The notes under the pieces: model-generated
The model's input: the letters and a program-made list of their open reading frames with translations, nothing else
Told to the model about the DNA's origin: nothing
Databases searched by the model: none
Shown: positions 8,277-16,187 of the stretch, piece by piece
Numbering within the stretch: position 1 is the first letter of the stretch
Layout of the letters: the number at the start of each line of letters is the position of its first letter
Source: Pseudomonadota bacterium
Lineage (GTDB): Bacteria > Pseudomonadota > Alphaproteobacteria > Reyranellales > Reyranellaceae
Assembly (NCBI GenBank): GCA_018240745.1
Contig: JAFEFF010000214.1
Coordinates: forward strand, 19,194-83,193
DNA length: 64,000 nucleotides
Reading direction: 5' to 3'
Position numbers and translations under genes: made by a program

Positions 8277-9146
8277 TCAGCGGTTGTGGGTACCGACGAT
8301 CTTGTCGCCTTCGAGCTTGGTGAAGGGCACGAACGGCACGATCTTGCCGCCGTATATGTCCTCGCGCGAAGTGGTGATCGAGCCGTCGGCGCCCTGGGTC
8401 TTGGCGACCTTGAGCACGCGCTGCGCGCCCGGCGGGCCGACCGGGATCACCATCAGGCCACCCGCCTTGAGCTGCTGCAGCAGCGGCGGCGGCACATGGT
8501 CGATGCCGCAGGTGACGATGATCTTGTCGAAGGGCGCGGCCTCTTCCCAGCCGTAGTAGCCGTCGGCGGCCTTGGACTTGATGTGCTGGTACTCGGTGTA
8601 GCCCTTGTCGATCAGCTTGTCGTAGATGCCGCGCGTGCGGTCGGCCAGCGGCTTGATGATCTCGATCGTGTAGGCGTTCTCGGTCAGGTTGGCGATGTAG
8701 GCCGACTGCACGCCCGAGCCGGTCCCGATCTCGAGCACCTTCTCGCCGCGTTTGACGTCGATCACGTTGGTCATGCGGCCCTGCAGATGCGGGCCCGACA
8801 TGGTCACGCCATAGCCGATGTCAAGGAAGGCGTGTTCGTAGGCGCGCTTGTGGATCGCCGGGTTGACCGCGGCAAACTCCTCGCGCGGTGTCAGCAGGAA
8901 GGCGCGGATGGTGGCGGCGCCCCACAGGTCCTTGTTGCGCAGCATGGCCTGGAAGCGGTCCCAGCGCTGGGCGAGGAAGTACGGATCCTCGCCGCGCCCC
9001 TTGCCCCAGGCGATGAAGTTCTCGCGCGTATCGGTCGGCGGGTTGAGGTCCCAGCTATAGGGCTTGATGGTCGCTGCGAAGGCGGGTCGGACCAGAGCGG
9101 CGGTAGCGAGCGCGGCCGTTCCGGAGACGAAGCTGCGTCTCTTCAA
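8277..9146 (-). CDS. Exported protein-L-isoaspartate O-methyltransferase-like protein
   Basis: 289 residues from TTG at 9146, chosen because AAGGAGGAT stands just before it and the resulting protein begins with a good export signal (KRRSFVSGTAALATAALVRPAFAA). The twin-arginine-like KRRSF motif allows Tat or Sec export. The catalytic part has the SAM-binding VLEIGTGSGVQSAYIA and IIVTCGIDHVPPPLLQQL (typical PIMT 'aa...vP..l..QL' region) and GGLMVIPVG. PIMT repairs isoaspartyl residues in aged proteins using SAM and is normally cytoplasmic, so a signal peptide is odd because SAM is not expected in the periplasm. It may be lipid-side or membrane-associated, or the signal may be an anchor. It is followed by the 27-bp inverted repeat. 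Confidence 0.85.
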   Translation of the reverse strand: MKRRSFVSGTAALATAALVRPAFAATIKPYSWDLNPPTDTRENFIAWGKGRGEDPYFLAQRWDRFQAMLRNKDLWGAATIRAFLLTPREEFAAVNPAIHKRAYEHAFLDIGYGVTMSGPHLQGRMTNVIDVKRGEKVLEIGTGSGVQSAYIANLTENAYTIEIIKPLADRTRGIYDKLIDKGYTEYQHIKSKAADGYYGWEEAAPFDKIIVTCGIDHVPPPLLQQLKAGGLMVIPVGPPGAQRVLKVAKTQGADGSITTSREDIYGGKIVPFVPFTKLEGDKIVGTHNR

Positions 9147-9481
9147 ATCTATCCTCCTTGGCGCGGGCCCAACCTGGCGGAAAGGGGGGAGAATCCGGGG
9201 CGACCGCGCACTGAAATTGATACGGCAATTATGGCGGATTTGCCAGTGCGACAGGGGTGCGTCACCGTTGCGTCGGACGCGCGGAAACCCGTGACCGCTC
9301 GCCTCACCCACTGCGCGCGCTCATCGGGCACCGATGGCACAAGGGTTCGATTCTTCCCGCACCCCCCTGTCTTGCCACTTCCTGTGGATAAGAGCCCGGT
9401 CCTCAGGATCCGACCATCCGGTGGGACGTCCATTTGACGCGGTAGCCGCCGTTCGCAGAGGGCGTAGGCGCGGTTGCGCCC
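9147..9481. other. 335-bp gap without a convincing gene
   Basis: This holds the upstream region of the isoaspartate-methyltransferase-like gene and the downstream end of the CoA-ligase operon. There is a TTGATACGGCAATTATGG stretch near 9216, an 8-bp pairing between GGGGTGCG (9254-9261) and CGCACCCC (9358-9365) that resembles a tRNA acceptor stem but lacks the other arms, and one perfect DnaA-box-like TGTGGATAA (9383-9391). Short open frames here lack ribosome sites and known domains. Confidence 0.5.
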
Positions 9482-10717
9482 TCAGGTGTACTTGCGAATA
9501 TCGTCGATCACCTTGCCGTCGTTGGGCAGGCTGCCGATGCCGGCGAACTCGACCTTGCCGCCGACCTTGCAGACGGTGCGGATCGTGCCCTCCAGCGCCG
9601 TCGCCATATCGGCCGACGGCGTGTTGGTCTCGACCTTCAGCGTCATGACGTCGGCCTGGTTGACCCAGTCGATCACCAGGCGCAGGCGGCCGAGCCCCGG
9701 ATGCTTCCTGGCAATCTCGGCGACCTGCTCGGGATCGACGAACATGCCGCGCACCTTGGTGCGCTGGTCGGCGCGCCCCATCCAACCCTTGATGCGCATG
9801 TTGGTGCGGCCGCACGGGCTCGGGCCCGGAAGCACCGCCGACATGTCGCCGGTGCCGAAGCGGATCAGCGGATAGGCCCGGTTGAAGGTCGTCACGACCA
9901 CTTCGCCGACATCGCCCTCGGGCACCGGATCGCCGGTGCCGGGCCGCACTATTTCCACGATGACCCCCTCGTCGACCGTCATGCCCTGGATGGCCTCTGA
10001 CTCGTAGGCGATCGTGCCGACATCGGCCGTGCCGTAGCTCTGCAGGCAGGTCATGCCCCGGTCGATGAACATCTGGCGCAGCGACGGCGGCAGCGCCTCG
10101 GCGCCGACGAAGGCGTGCTTCAGCGAGGAGATGTCCTTGCCGAGCTCCGCCGCCTTCTCGATCAGGATCTTCAGGAACGACGGCGTACCGACATAGCCCT
10201 TGGGCCGGATCGCCGCGATCGCATCGAGCTGCAGCTCGGTGTTTCCGACGCCGCCCGGCACGATCACGCAGCCGAGCGCCCGCAGCGCCGATTCCATCAT
10301 GATGCCGGCGGGTGTCAGGTGATAGGAGAAGGTGTTGTAGACCACGTCGCCGGGGCGGAAGCCGCCGGCGAACATTGCCCGGGCGCCGCGGAAGTAGTCC
10401 GGCTCGTCGGTATCGATCTCGAAGATCGGGCCGGGCGACATGAAGATGTGGCGCGCCTTGGAGAGCGGCACGGCGATCAGGCCGCCCATCGGCGGATTCT
10501 TCTTCTGGACCTCGCCCAGCATCGACTTGCGCAGCACCGGCAGCGTCGCCAGCGCCGCGCGCGAGGTCACCGACGCCGGATCGACGTCCTTCAGCCAGCT
10601 CGCGAAGAACGGCGCGTTCGCCTTGGCGTGCGCGATCTGCTGCGGCAGCGCCCGCATCAGCGCCTGCTCGCGTTCCTCGGGTGTGCGAGTCTCCAATGTG
10701 TCGTAGTGGCCGGGCAT
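9482..10717 (-). CDS. Phenylacetate-CoA ligase-like (PaaK family) AMP-forming ligase
   Basis: 411 residues with a GAGGAA ribosome site before ATG 10717. The protein follows the PaaK layout: an early PVLRKSML helix, LKHAFVGAEALPPSLRQM, the adenylate-binding SYGTADVGTIAYE, the RFGTGDMSAV hinge and a C-terminal ferredoxin-like domain (GRADQRTKVRGMFVDPEQV). These enzymes make aryl-CoA thioesters from aromatic acids, ATP and CoA. The usual P-loop (SSGTTG) is not obvious; the corresponding segment reads FMSPGPIFE, as in divergent PaaK-like homologues found next to Liv-type transporters. It is the last gene of that transport operon, so it probably activates the imported acid. Confidence 0.85.
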   Translation of the reverse strand: MPGHYDTLETRTPEEREQALMRALPQQIAHAKANAPFFASWLKDVDPASVTSRAALATLPVLRKSMLGEVQKKNPPMGGLIAVPLSKARHIFMSPGPIFEIDTDEPDYFRGARAMFAGGFRPGDVVYNTFSYHLTPAGIMMESALRALGCVIVPGGVGNTELQLDAIAAIRPKGYVGTPSFLKILIEKAAELGKDISSLKHAFVGAEALPPSLRQMFIDRGMTCLQSYGTADVGTIAYESEAIQGMTVDEGVIVEIVRPGTGDPVPEGDVGEVVVTTFNRAYPLIRFGTGDMSAVLPGPSPCGRTNMRIKGWMGRADQRTKVRGMFVDPEQVAEIARKHPGLGRLRLVIDWVNQADVMTLKVETNTPSADMATALEGTIRTVCKVGGKVEFAGIGSLPNDGKVIDDIRKYT

Positions 10718-10831
10718 GGGTTTCCTCGCGCTTTTCGACGACGGTAGTCGGCCCTTCTGGCCTTGCCAAGCGACCGCGCCGAACTCACGTCAAGGTTTCG
10801 ATCCGGAGCCAACCACAGCTCCTTCGGGGGA

Positions 10832-11683
10832 TCACAGCCAGCGCTTGCGGCGGCGGTAGTGCTTGACGTCGCGGAACGAGCGGCGGCCCTCGCCGCCGAC
10901 GCCGAGATAGAACTCTTTCACGTCCTCGTTCTCGCGCAGGGAGGCGGCGTCGCCGTCGAGCACGACGCGGCCGTTCTCGAGGATGTAGCCGTAATGAGCG
11001 TAGCGCAGCGCGATGTTGGTGTTCTGCTCGGCGAGCAGGATCGAGACCTTCTCCCGCTCGTTGAGATTCTTCACGATCTCGAAGATCTCCTCGACGAGCT
11101 GCGGCGCCAGGCCCATCGACGGCTCGTCGAGCAGGATGGTGCTGGGCCGGCTCATCAGGGCGCGGCCGATCGCCGTCATCTGCTGCTCGCCGCCCGACGT
11201 GTAGCCGGCCTGGCTGCTGCGCCGCTCCTTGAGCCGCGGGAAGTAGTGGTAGACCTTGTCGAGATCGTCGGCGACGCGGCGCTGGCCGCCGTGGATGAAG
11301 GCGCCGGTCAGGAGGTTCTCCTCGACCGTGAGATGGCCGAAGCAGTGGCGGCCTTCCATCACCTGGATCACGCCGCGGCGCACCAGGTCGTTGGGCGTGA
11401 GTCCGTCGATCCGCTCGCCGCGGTAGTGGATACGGCCCTTGGTGACCTGGCCGCGCTCGCTGAGCAGCAGGTTCGAGATCGCCTTGAGCGTCGTCGATTT
11501 GCCGGCGCCGTTGGCCCCCAGCAGCGCCACGATCGCCCCCTCCGGCACCGCCAGCGACACGCCCTTCAGCACGAGGATCACGTGATTGTAGATCACCTCG
11601 ATGTTGGCGACGTCGAGGACGTTGGCCCGCCCTCCCCCGTCTTTGGGGGAGGTGGCACGGTAATCCGCGACGGAGGAGGTCAT
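10832..11683 (-). CDS. livF: ABC transporter ATPase, LivF type, with repeat-derived N-terminus
   Basis: ATPase of a branched-chain-amino-acid-type (HAAT) importer. Visible motifs: Walker A GANGAGKSTT, Q-loop region GVIQVMEGRHCFGHLT, signature SGGEQQ, Walker B ILLDEPSMGLAP and switch LLAEQN. The conserved N-terminal strand reads NVLDVANIEVIYNHVILVLKG, where relatives usually start Met-Leu-x-Val; here that codon is GTC, not a start. Translation must therefore begin upstream inside the palindromic repeat 11629-11757, most simply at ATG 11683 (283 residues) or at GTG 11734 (300 residues). The C-terminus is basic (KHYRRRKRWL), as in LivF proteins linked to aromatic-acid operons. Works with LivG, LivH, LivM and the binding protein nearby. 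Confidence 0.9.
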   Translation of the reverse strand: MTSSVADYRATSPKDGGGRANVLDVANIEVIYNHVILVLKGVSLAVPEGAIVALLGANGAGKSTTLKAISNLLLSERGQVTKGRIHYRGERIDGLTPNDLVRRGVIQVMEGRHCFGHLTVEENLLTGAFIHGGQRRVADDLDKVYHYFPRLKERRSSQAGYTSGGEQQMTAIGRALMSRPSTILLDEPSMGLAPQLVEEIFEIVKNLNEREKVSILLAEQNTNIALRYAHYGYILENGRVVLDGDAASLRENEDVKEFYLGVGGEGRRSFRDVKHYRRRKRWL

Positions 11684-11757
11684 GAGCCGAGCCTGCGCGC
11701 CATGACCCCCTCCGTCGGCGTAGGACGCCGACACCTCCCCCGAAGACGGGGGAGGGC
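11629..11757. repeat. Palindromic intergenic repeat, copy A (overlaps livF start)
   Basis: The ends are reverse complements: GCCCTCCCCCGTCTT at 11629 and AAGACGGGGGAGGGC ending at 11757. Each end is itself a small hairpin (CTCCCCC...GGGGGAG). The inner part TAATCCGCGACGGAGG is shared with copy B at 15193-15363, while the centres differ in length and sequence. It lies between the binding-protein gene and livF and supplies the likely livF start codon. Confidence 0.88.
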
Positions 11758-11779
11758 AGCGCTGTCGGTTGCGGTCAGC

Positions 11780-13105
11780 TCAGCTCTCCTTCGAGCAGTC
11801 GCGCGGGGTGATCTTCTTCTCCGCCGCGTACTTGCCGGCAACTTCCTTGACCAGCGGCAGGAGGATCGAATCGTCGCCGGTGTAGTAGTCGGAGATCACC
11901 TTCCACTCCTTGCCGTCCCACTGGTGGACGCGGCTGAGACGCGTGCCCTCGTGATCGGCGCAGGAGGGCTTGAGCGGGCCCATCATGCCCTCGAAGCCGA
12001 GCTGCTTGATGCGGTCGGCGGTGAGGTCGAGATGTTCGAAGCCCCAGCGCACCTGCTCGCCGGTCATCGGCTTGTTGCCGAACTTGGCCATGGCGGTGCG
12101 GATCGCCTCGATGCCGACCATCGAGTTGATCATGCCGCGGTTGTAGAGCACCTGGCCGACCTCTTCGGGCTTGGCCAGCGACTTGCCCTGGGAGACGACA
12201 AACTTCTCGACATCCTTGTGGACGGCGAACTTGCCGGAACCGTGCTGCAGCATCAGCGCCTTGTAGCCCTTGGCCTTGTCGCCGGCCGGCAGCACGTCGG
12301 GCTCGGCGCCCGACCACCACACGCCCAGCATCTTGTCGCGCGGATAGTTGACGTTGCCCGCCTCGCTGACCGCGGCCGAGTTCATCACGCCCCAGCCCCA
12401 CAGCAGCACGTAGTCGGGCCGCGCCTGGCGGATCTGCAGCCATTGCGACTTCTGCTCGCTGCCCGGCGCCGGCACCGGGATCTGCATGAACTCGAAGCCG
12501 TACTTCTTCGACATGATCTCGAGCGCCGCGATCGGCTCCTTGCCGTACGGCGAGTCGTGATAGAGCAGCGCGATCTTCTTGCCCTTGAGCTTGTCGAAGC
12601 CGCCCCACTCCTTGGCGATGTGCTGGATGGCGACGTTGGCCGCCGTCCAGTAGGTGCCCATCAGCGGAAAGTTCCAGGTGAACACCGAGCCGTCGCGGCT
12701 GTCGGCGCGGCCGTAGCCCATCGTCAGCAGCGGGATCTTGTCGCCCGGCGCCTTCTCGGTCAGCGCGAAGGTGATGCCGGTCGAGAGCGGGCTGAAGTAG
12801 GCGGCGCCGGTCGGGCCCTTGCCTTTCAGGCGCTCGTAGCACTCGACGCCGCGGTCGGTCGCGTAGCCGGTCTCGCATTCCTCGAACAGGATTTTCACGC
12901 CGTTGATGCCGCCATCGCGCGCGTTGATCATGTTGATGTAGTCGGCGGCGCCGTCGGCGAACGGGATGCCGTTCGGTGCATAGGCACCGGTGCGATAGAC
13001 GAGGCCCGGAATGAACTGCTCGTTCTGCGCTTCTGCCGTCGTGGCGAAGGTCATGCCGGCCATCAAGGCCGCGGCTCCCAGTACCGCCCATCTCCTGAAT
13101 TTCAT
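11780..13105 (-). CDS. Branched-chain-type ABC transporter substrate-binding protein
   Basis: 441 residues; GAGGAGGAA stands before ATG 13105. A signal peptide (MKFRRWAVLGAAALMAG, cleavage after AEA, about residue 26) exports it to the periplasm. The rest is a type I periplasmic binding fold as in LivJ: an N-lobe with DYINMINARDGGINGVKI and the second-lobe segment KGKKIALLYHDSPYGKE. The C-terminal half contains EAIRTAMAKFG and a conserved late cysteine pair (CADHEG, DCSKES). Relatives encoded beside acyl/aryl-CoA ligases are thought to bind aromatic or fatty carboxylates; the ligand here is inferred from this context only. It lies between livM and livF. Confidence 0.92.
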   Translation of the reverse strand: MKFRRWAVLGAAALMAGMTFATTAEAQNEQFIPGLVYRTGAYAPNGIPFADGAADYINMINARDGGINGVKILFEECETGYATDRGVECYERLKGKGPTGAAYFSPLSTGITFALTEKAPGDKIPLLTMGYGRADSRDGSVFTWNFPLMGTYWTAANVAIQHIAKEWGGFDKLKGKKIALLYHDSPYGKEPIAALEIMSKKYGFEFMQIPVPAPGSEQKSQWLQIRQARPDYVLLWGWGVMNSAAVSEAGNVNYPRDKMLGVWWSGAEPDVLPAGDKAKGYKALMLQHGSGKFAVHKDVEKFVVSQGKSLAKPEEVGQVLYNRGMINSMVGIEAIRTAMAKFGNKPMTGEQVRWGFEHLDLTADRIKQLGFEGMMGPLKPSCADHEGTRLSRVHQWDGKEWKVISDYYTGDDSILLPLVKEVAGKYAAEKKITPRDCSKES

Positions 13106-13154
13106 GGCTTCCTCCTCGTTATGGCGACTTTTGCCAAAGCCTAGCCCTCGCCGC

Positions 13155-14231
13155 TCAATGCGGGAAGGGCCAAAGCCTGAGCTTCTCCTTGGCGATCGCC
13201 CACAACCGCGCCAGCCCGTGCGGCTCGACCACCAGGAAAAAGACGATCAACGCGCCGAAGATCATCTCCTCGAAGTGCGAGACCGTAGCGGTGCTGATCC
13301 GCCAGCCGACCAGCGCGCCGAGCGGCGGCAGCGCCTGGTTGAGGAAGATCGGCAGCAGGACGATGAAGATCGCGCCCAGCACGCTGCCCAGGATCGAGCC
13401 CAGCCCGCCGATGATCACCATGAACATCAGCTGGAACGAGCGGTCGATCGAGAAGGCCGCGGGCTCCCACGAGCCGAGGTAGAGGAAGGCCCACATCGCG
13501 CCCGACACGCCGATCAGGAATGAGGAGACGGCGAAGGCGGAGAGCTTGGCGTACATCGGCCGCACGCCGATGATCTCGGCGGCGATGTCCATGTCGCGGA
13601 TCGCCATCCATTGCCGGCCGACATGGCCACGCACGAGGTTCTTGGTCGCCAGCCCCAGGACGACGGTGAAGGCGAGCGTCACGATGTAGATCGCGGTCGG
13701 CGACGAAAGATCGAGGCCGAACAACTGGATCGGCGGCGCATTCACCGAGCCCGACGGGGTGTAGTTGGTGATCCACTTGATGCGCAGGAACGCCCAGTCG
13801 GCGAAGAACTGCGCCGCCAGCGTGGCGCAGGCCAGATAGAAGCCCTTGATGCGCAGGCTCGGGATGCCGAACAGGATGCCGATCCCCGCCGCCACGAAGC
13901 CGCTGAGCAGGATCGAGACCAGCGGATTGAGGAACGGCAGGTGGATGGAGAGGTTGTAGGCGGCATAGGCGCCGACGCCCATGAACGCGCCGGAACCCAG
14001 CGACACCTGTCCGCAATAGCCCATCAGGACGTTCAGGCCGATGGCGGCCAGCGCCAGGATCACCGTCGGGATGAGCACTGCGCGATAGACGTACTCGGTG
14101 GCGACCATCGGCACGGCGACGAAGGCGATCGCCAGCAGCGCCAGCATGACGAAGCGATCCTGGGCGATCGGGAAGATCGCCTGGTCGGCTTCGTAGGTGA
14201 CCTTGTACTGCCCGGCCTCGCGGTAGATCAC
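13155..14231 (-). CDS. livM: Branched-chain-type ABC transporter permease, LivM
   Basis: 358 residues from GTG 14231, with AGGGAGA upstream. It is a hydrophobic protein of about nine helices with the LivM landmarks LNVLMGYCGQVSLGSGAFMGVGAY near residue 60-85 and the coupling loop MAIRDMDIAAEIIGVRPMYAKLSAFAVSS, ending GGLGSILGSVLGAIFI. The N-terminal 25 residues are a polar extension (REAGQYKVTYEADQAIFPI). It forms the membrane channel with LivH in the inner membrane. It starts 10 bp after livH on the same strand, consistent with one transcript from 18143 to 9482. Confidence 0.93.
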   Translation of the reverse strand: MIYREAGQYKVTYEADQAIFPIAQDRFVMLALLAIAFVAVPMVATEYVYRAVLIPTVILALAAIGLNVLMGYCGQVSLGSGAFMGVGAYAAYNLSIHLPFLNPLVSILLSGFVAAGIGILFGIPSLRIKGFYLACATLAAQFFADWAFLRIKWITNYTPSGSVNAPPIQLFGLDLSSPTAIYIVTLAFTVVLGLATKNLVRGHVGRQWMAIRDMDIAAEIIGVRPMYAKLSAFAVSSFLIGVSGAMWAFLYLGSWEPAAFSIDRSFQLMFMVIIGGLGSILGSVLGAIFIVLLPIFLNQALPPLGALVGWRISTATVSHFEEMIFGALIVFFLVVEPHGLARLWAIAKEKLRLWPFPH

Positions 14232-14241
14232 GACCGTCTCC

Positions 14242-15165
14242 CTACACGCGCTCGATGAGGCGCTCGCCGAACAGGCCTTGCGGCCGGAACAGCAGGAACA
14301 GCAGCGCCAGGACGTAGGCGAACCAGATCTCGATGCCGCCGCCCATCGACGGGCCGAGGAAGACCTCGGCGAGCTTCTCGCCGGCGCCGATGATCAGGCC
14401 ACCGATGATCGCGCCCGGCACCGAGGTGAAGCCACCCAGGATCAGCACCGGCAGCGCCTTCAGCGCCAGCAGCGACAGCGAGAACTGCACGCCGAGCTTG
14501 CTGCCCCATACCGCGCCGGCCACCAGCGCGACCAGCCCCGCGACCAGCCAGACGATGAACCAGATCTGGTTGAGCGGGATGCCGACCGATTGTGCAGCCG
14601 CATGATCGTCGGCGACGGCGCGCAGCGCGCGGCCGATCCGGGTGCGCTGGAAGAAGATCGCCAGCCCGGCGACCAGCAGGCCCGCGATGACGGCGGCCCA
14701 GATATCGAGCTCGTTCACCAGGATGCCGCCGTCGAACACCGATTCGAGCAGGAAGATCGGCTCCTTCGGCAGGCCGATGTTGAGCGGGTAGACATCGGCG
14801 CCGAACAGGGTCTGGGAGAGGCCGCCGAGGAAGAAGGTCACGCCGATGGTCGCCATGAACAGGATGATGCCCTCCTGGTTCACCAGCTTGCGCAGCACCA
14901 GCTTCTCGGCAAGCCAGGCGATCGCCGCCATGATCGCGGCGGCGAACAGGAAGGCGCCGATCAGCGCCAGCCAGAACGGCCATTTCCAGGCCTCGAACTG
15001 CTCGAGCGCCCGCACCAGCGCCAGCGCCGCCGTCAGCACCATCGCCCCCTGGGCGAAGTTGAAGACGCCCGACGCCTTGAAGATCAGCACGAACCCCAGC
15101 GCCACCAGCGAGTACAGCACCCCCGCCAGCAACCCGCCCGTCAGCACCTCGAGGAAGAAGCCCAT
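14242..15165 (-). CDS. livH: Branched-chain-type ABC transporter permease, LivH
   Basis: 307 residues; GGGGAGG precedes ATG 15165. The start GGLLAGVLYSLVALGFVLIFKASGVFNFAQGAMV is the signature LivH N-terminus, and VADDHAAAQSVGIPLNQI is the cytoplasmic coupling loop that contacts the ATPases. About eight membrane helices. It pairs with LivM. The palindromic repeat copy B separates it from livG upstream, which may reduce its expression relative to livG. Confidence 0.94.
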   Translation of the reverse strand: MGFFLEVLTGGLLAGVLYSLVALGFVLIFKASGVFNFAQGAMVLTAALALVRALEQFEAWKWPFWLALIGAFLFAAAIMAAIAWLAEKLVLRKLVNQEGIILFMATIGVTFFLGGLSQTLFGADVYPLNIGLPKEPIFLLESVFDGGILVNELDIWAAVIAGLLVAGLAIFFQRTRIGRALRAVADDHAAAQSVGIPLNQIWFIVWLVAGLVALVAGAVWGSKLGVQFSLSLLALKALPVLILGGFTSVPGAIIGGLIIGAGEKLAEVFLGPSMGGGIEIWFAYVLALLFLLFRPQGLFGERLIERV

Positions 15166-15192
15166 GGTCTAGACCTCCCCTGCCGAACCATC

Positions 15193-15363
15193 CCCTCCCC
15201 CGTCTTCGGGGGAGGTGGCGCGGTAATCCGCGACGGAGGGGGTAAGCCCCAGTCGAGCTGCCGGGCAGCTCAGATCATGATCTGTAACCGGCAGCAGGAA
15301 CCGCGTTGCTCGCCCCCTCCGTCGGCGTATGACGCCGCCACCTCCCCCGAAGACGGGGGAGGG
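15193..15363. repeat. Palindromic intergenic repeat, copy B
   Basis: Same family as 11629-11757: CCCTCCCCCGTCTTC at the left, GAAGACGGGGGAGGG at the right, with GGTAATCCGCGACGGAGG near the left end and CCCCTCCGTCGGCGTATGACG near the right. The centre (about 15245-15312) holds different, partly palindromic sequence (CAGATCATGATCTG). It lies between livG and livH. Just beyond its right edge is CGCGCCCCCAGCGA (15374-15387), also found at the edge of the 8195-8270 repeat. Confidence 0.88.
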
Positions 15364-15392
15364 TGATGAGGGACGCGCCCCCAGCGAAGACA

Positions 15393-16181
15393 TCAGTGGC
15401 TCACTCCCAGATAGGCGTCGATCACGGCGCGGTCGTTCTTCACCATGCCGGGAGCGCCGTCGCCGATCTTCTTGCCGTAGTCGAGCACCACGACGCGATC
15501 GGAGATGTCCATCACCACGCCCATGTCGTGCTCGATCAGGCAGATGGTGGTGCCGAACTCGTCGTTCACGTCGAGCACGAAGCGGCACATGTCCTGCTTC
15601 TCCTCGAGGTTCATGCCGGCCATCGGCTCGTCGAGCAGCAGCAGCTCGGGCTCGGCGGCCAGCGCCCGGCCGAGCTCGACCCGCTTCTGCAGGCCGTAGG
15701 GAAGCTGGCCGACCGGCACCTTGCGGATGTGCTGGATCTCGAGGAAGTCGATGATCTTCTCGACCGCCTTGCGGTGCTCGATCTCCTCGCGCTCGGCCGG
15801 TCCCGCACGCAGCGCCTGCCAGAAGATGCCCGTCTTCATGCGCAGATTCCGGCCGGTCATGATGTTGTCGAGCGTGCTCATGCCCCTGAACAGGGCGATG
15901 TTCTGGAAGGTGCGCGCGATGCCCTGCTCGGCCGCCTCGTGCGGCTTCATGCGGCTGCGCTTCACGCCCTTATAGGTAATGGCGCCCTGCTGCGGGTGAT
16001 AGAAGCCGTTGATGCAGTTCAGCATCGACGACTTGCCCGCGCCGTTGGGGCCGATGATGGCGCGGATCTCGCCTTTCATGATGTCGAAGCTGATGTCGGT
16101 CAGCGCCTTCACGCCGCCGAACGAGAGGCTGATGCCCTCGACCGAGAGCAGGACCTCGTTGAACAGACGCTGAGGCGCCAT
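15393..16181 (-). CDS. livG: ABC transporter ATPase, LivG type
   Basis: 262 residues. Walker A GPNGAGKSSM, the LivG-type Q-loop GIARTFQNIALFRGM, signature LPYGLQKRVELGRAL (YG-x-Q in place of SGGQ, usual for LivG), Walker B LLLLDEPMAGMN and switch CLIEHDMGVV. It begins 6 bp after the acyl-CoA ligase stop, so the two are co-transcribed and probably translationally linked. It acts as a heterodimer with LivF to power the LivHM permease. Residues 65-72 (GVKRSRMKPHE) and the shorter helical region fit the transporters linked to acyl- or aryl-CoA ligases. Confidence 0.94.
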   Translation of the reverse strand: MAPQRLFNEVLLSVEGISLSFGGVKALTDISFDIMKGEIRAIIGPNGAGKSSMLNCINGFYHPQQGAITYKGVKRSRMKPHEAAEQGIARTFQNIALFRGMSTLDNIMTGRNLRMKTGIFWQALRAGPAEREEIEHRKAVEKIIDFLEIQHIRKVPVGQLPYGLQKRVELGRALAAEPELLLLDEPMAGMNLEEKQDMCRFVLDVNDEFGTTICLIEHDMGVVMDISDRVVVLDYGKKIGDGAPGMVKNDRAVIDAYLGVSH

Positions 16182-16187
16182 CGCCGC

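Noticed and set aside
9254..9365. tRNA-like 3' end: GGGGTGCG pairing with CGCACCCC and a GGTTCGATTC T-loop-like sequence
   Set aside because: The T stem does not pair, no anticodon arm or D arm can be drawn, and the span (112 bases) is too long for an ordinary tRNA. At best it is a decayed remnant.
9383..9391. Perfect DnaA-box-like TGTGGATAA
   Set aside because: A single 9-mer without clustered boxes, an AT-rich unwinding region or dnaA/dnaN neighbours is not evidence for an origin.
10763..13144. Long plus-strand open frame opposite livF and the binding protein
   Set aside because: Antisense shadow without ribosome site or domains; it also reads through the palindromic repeat.
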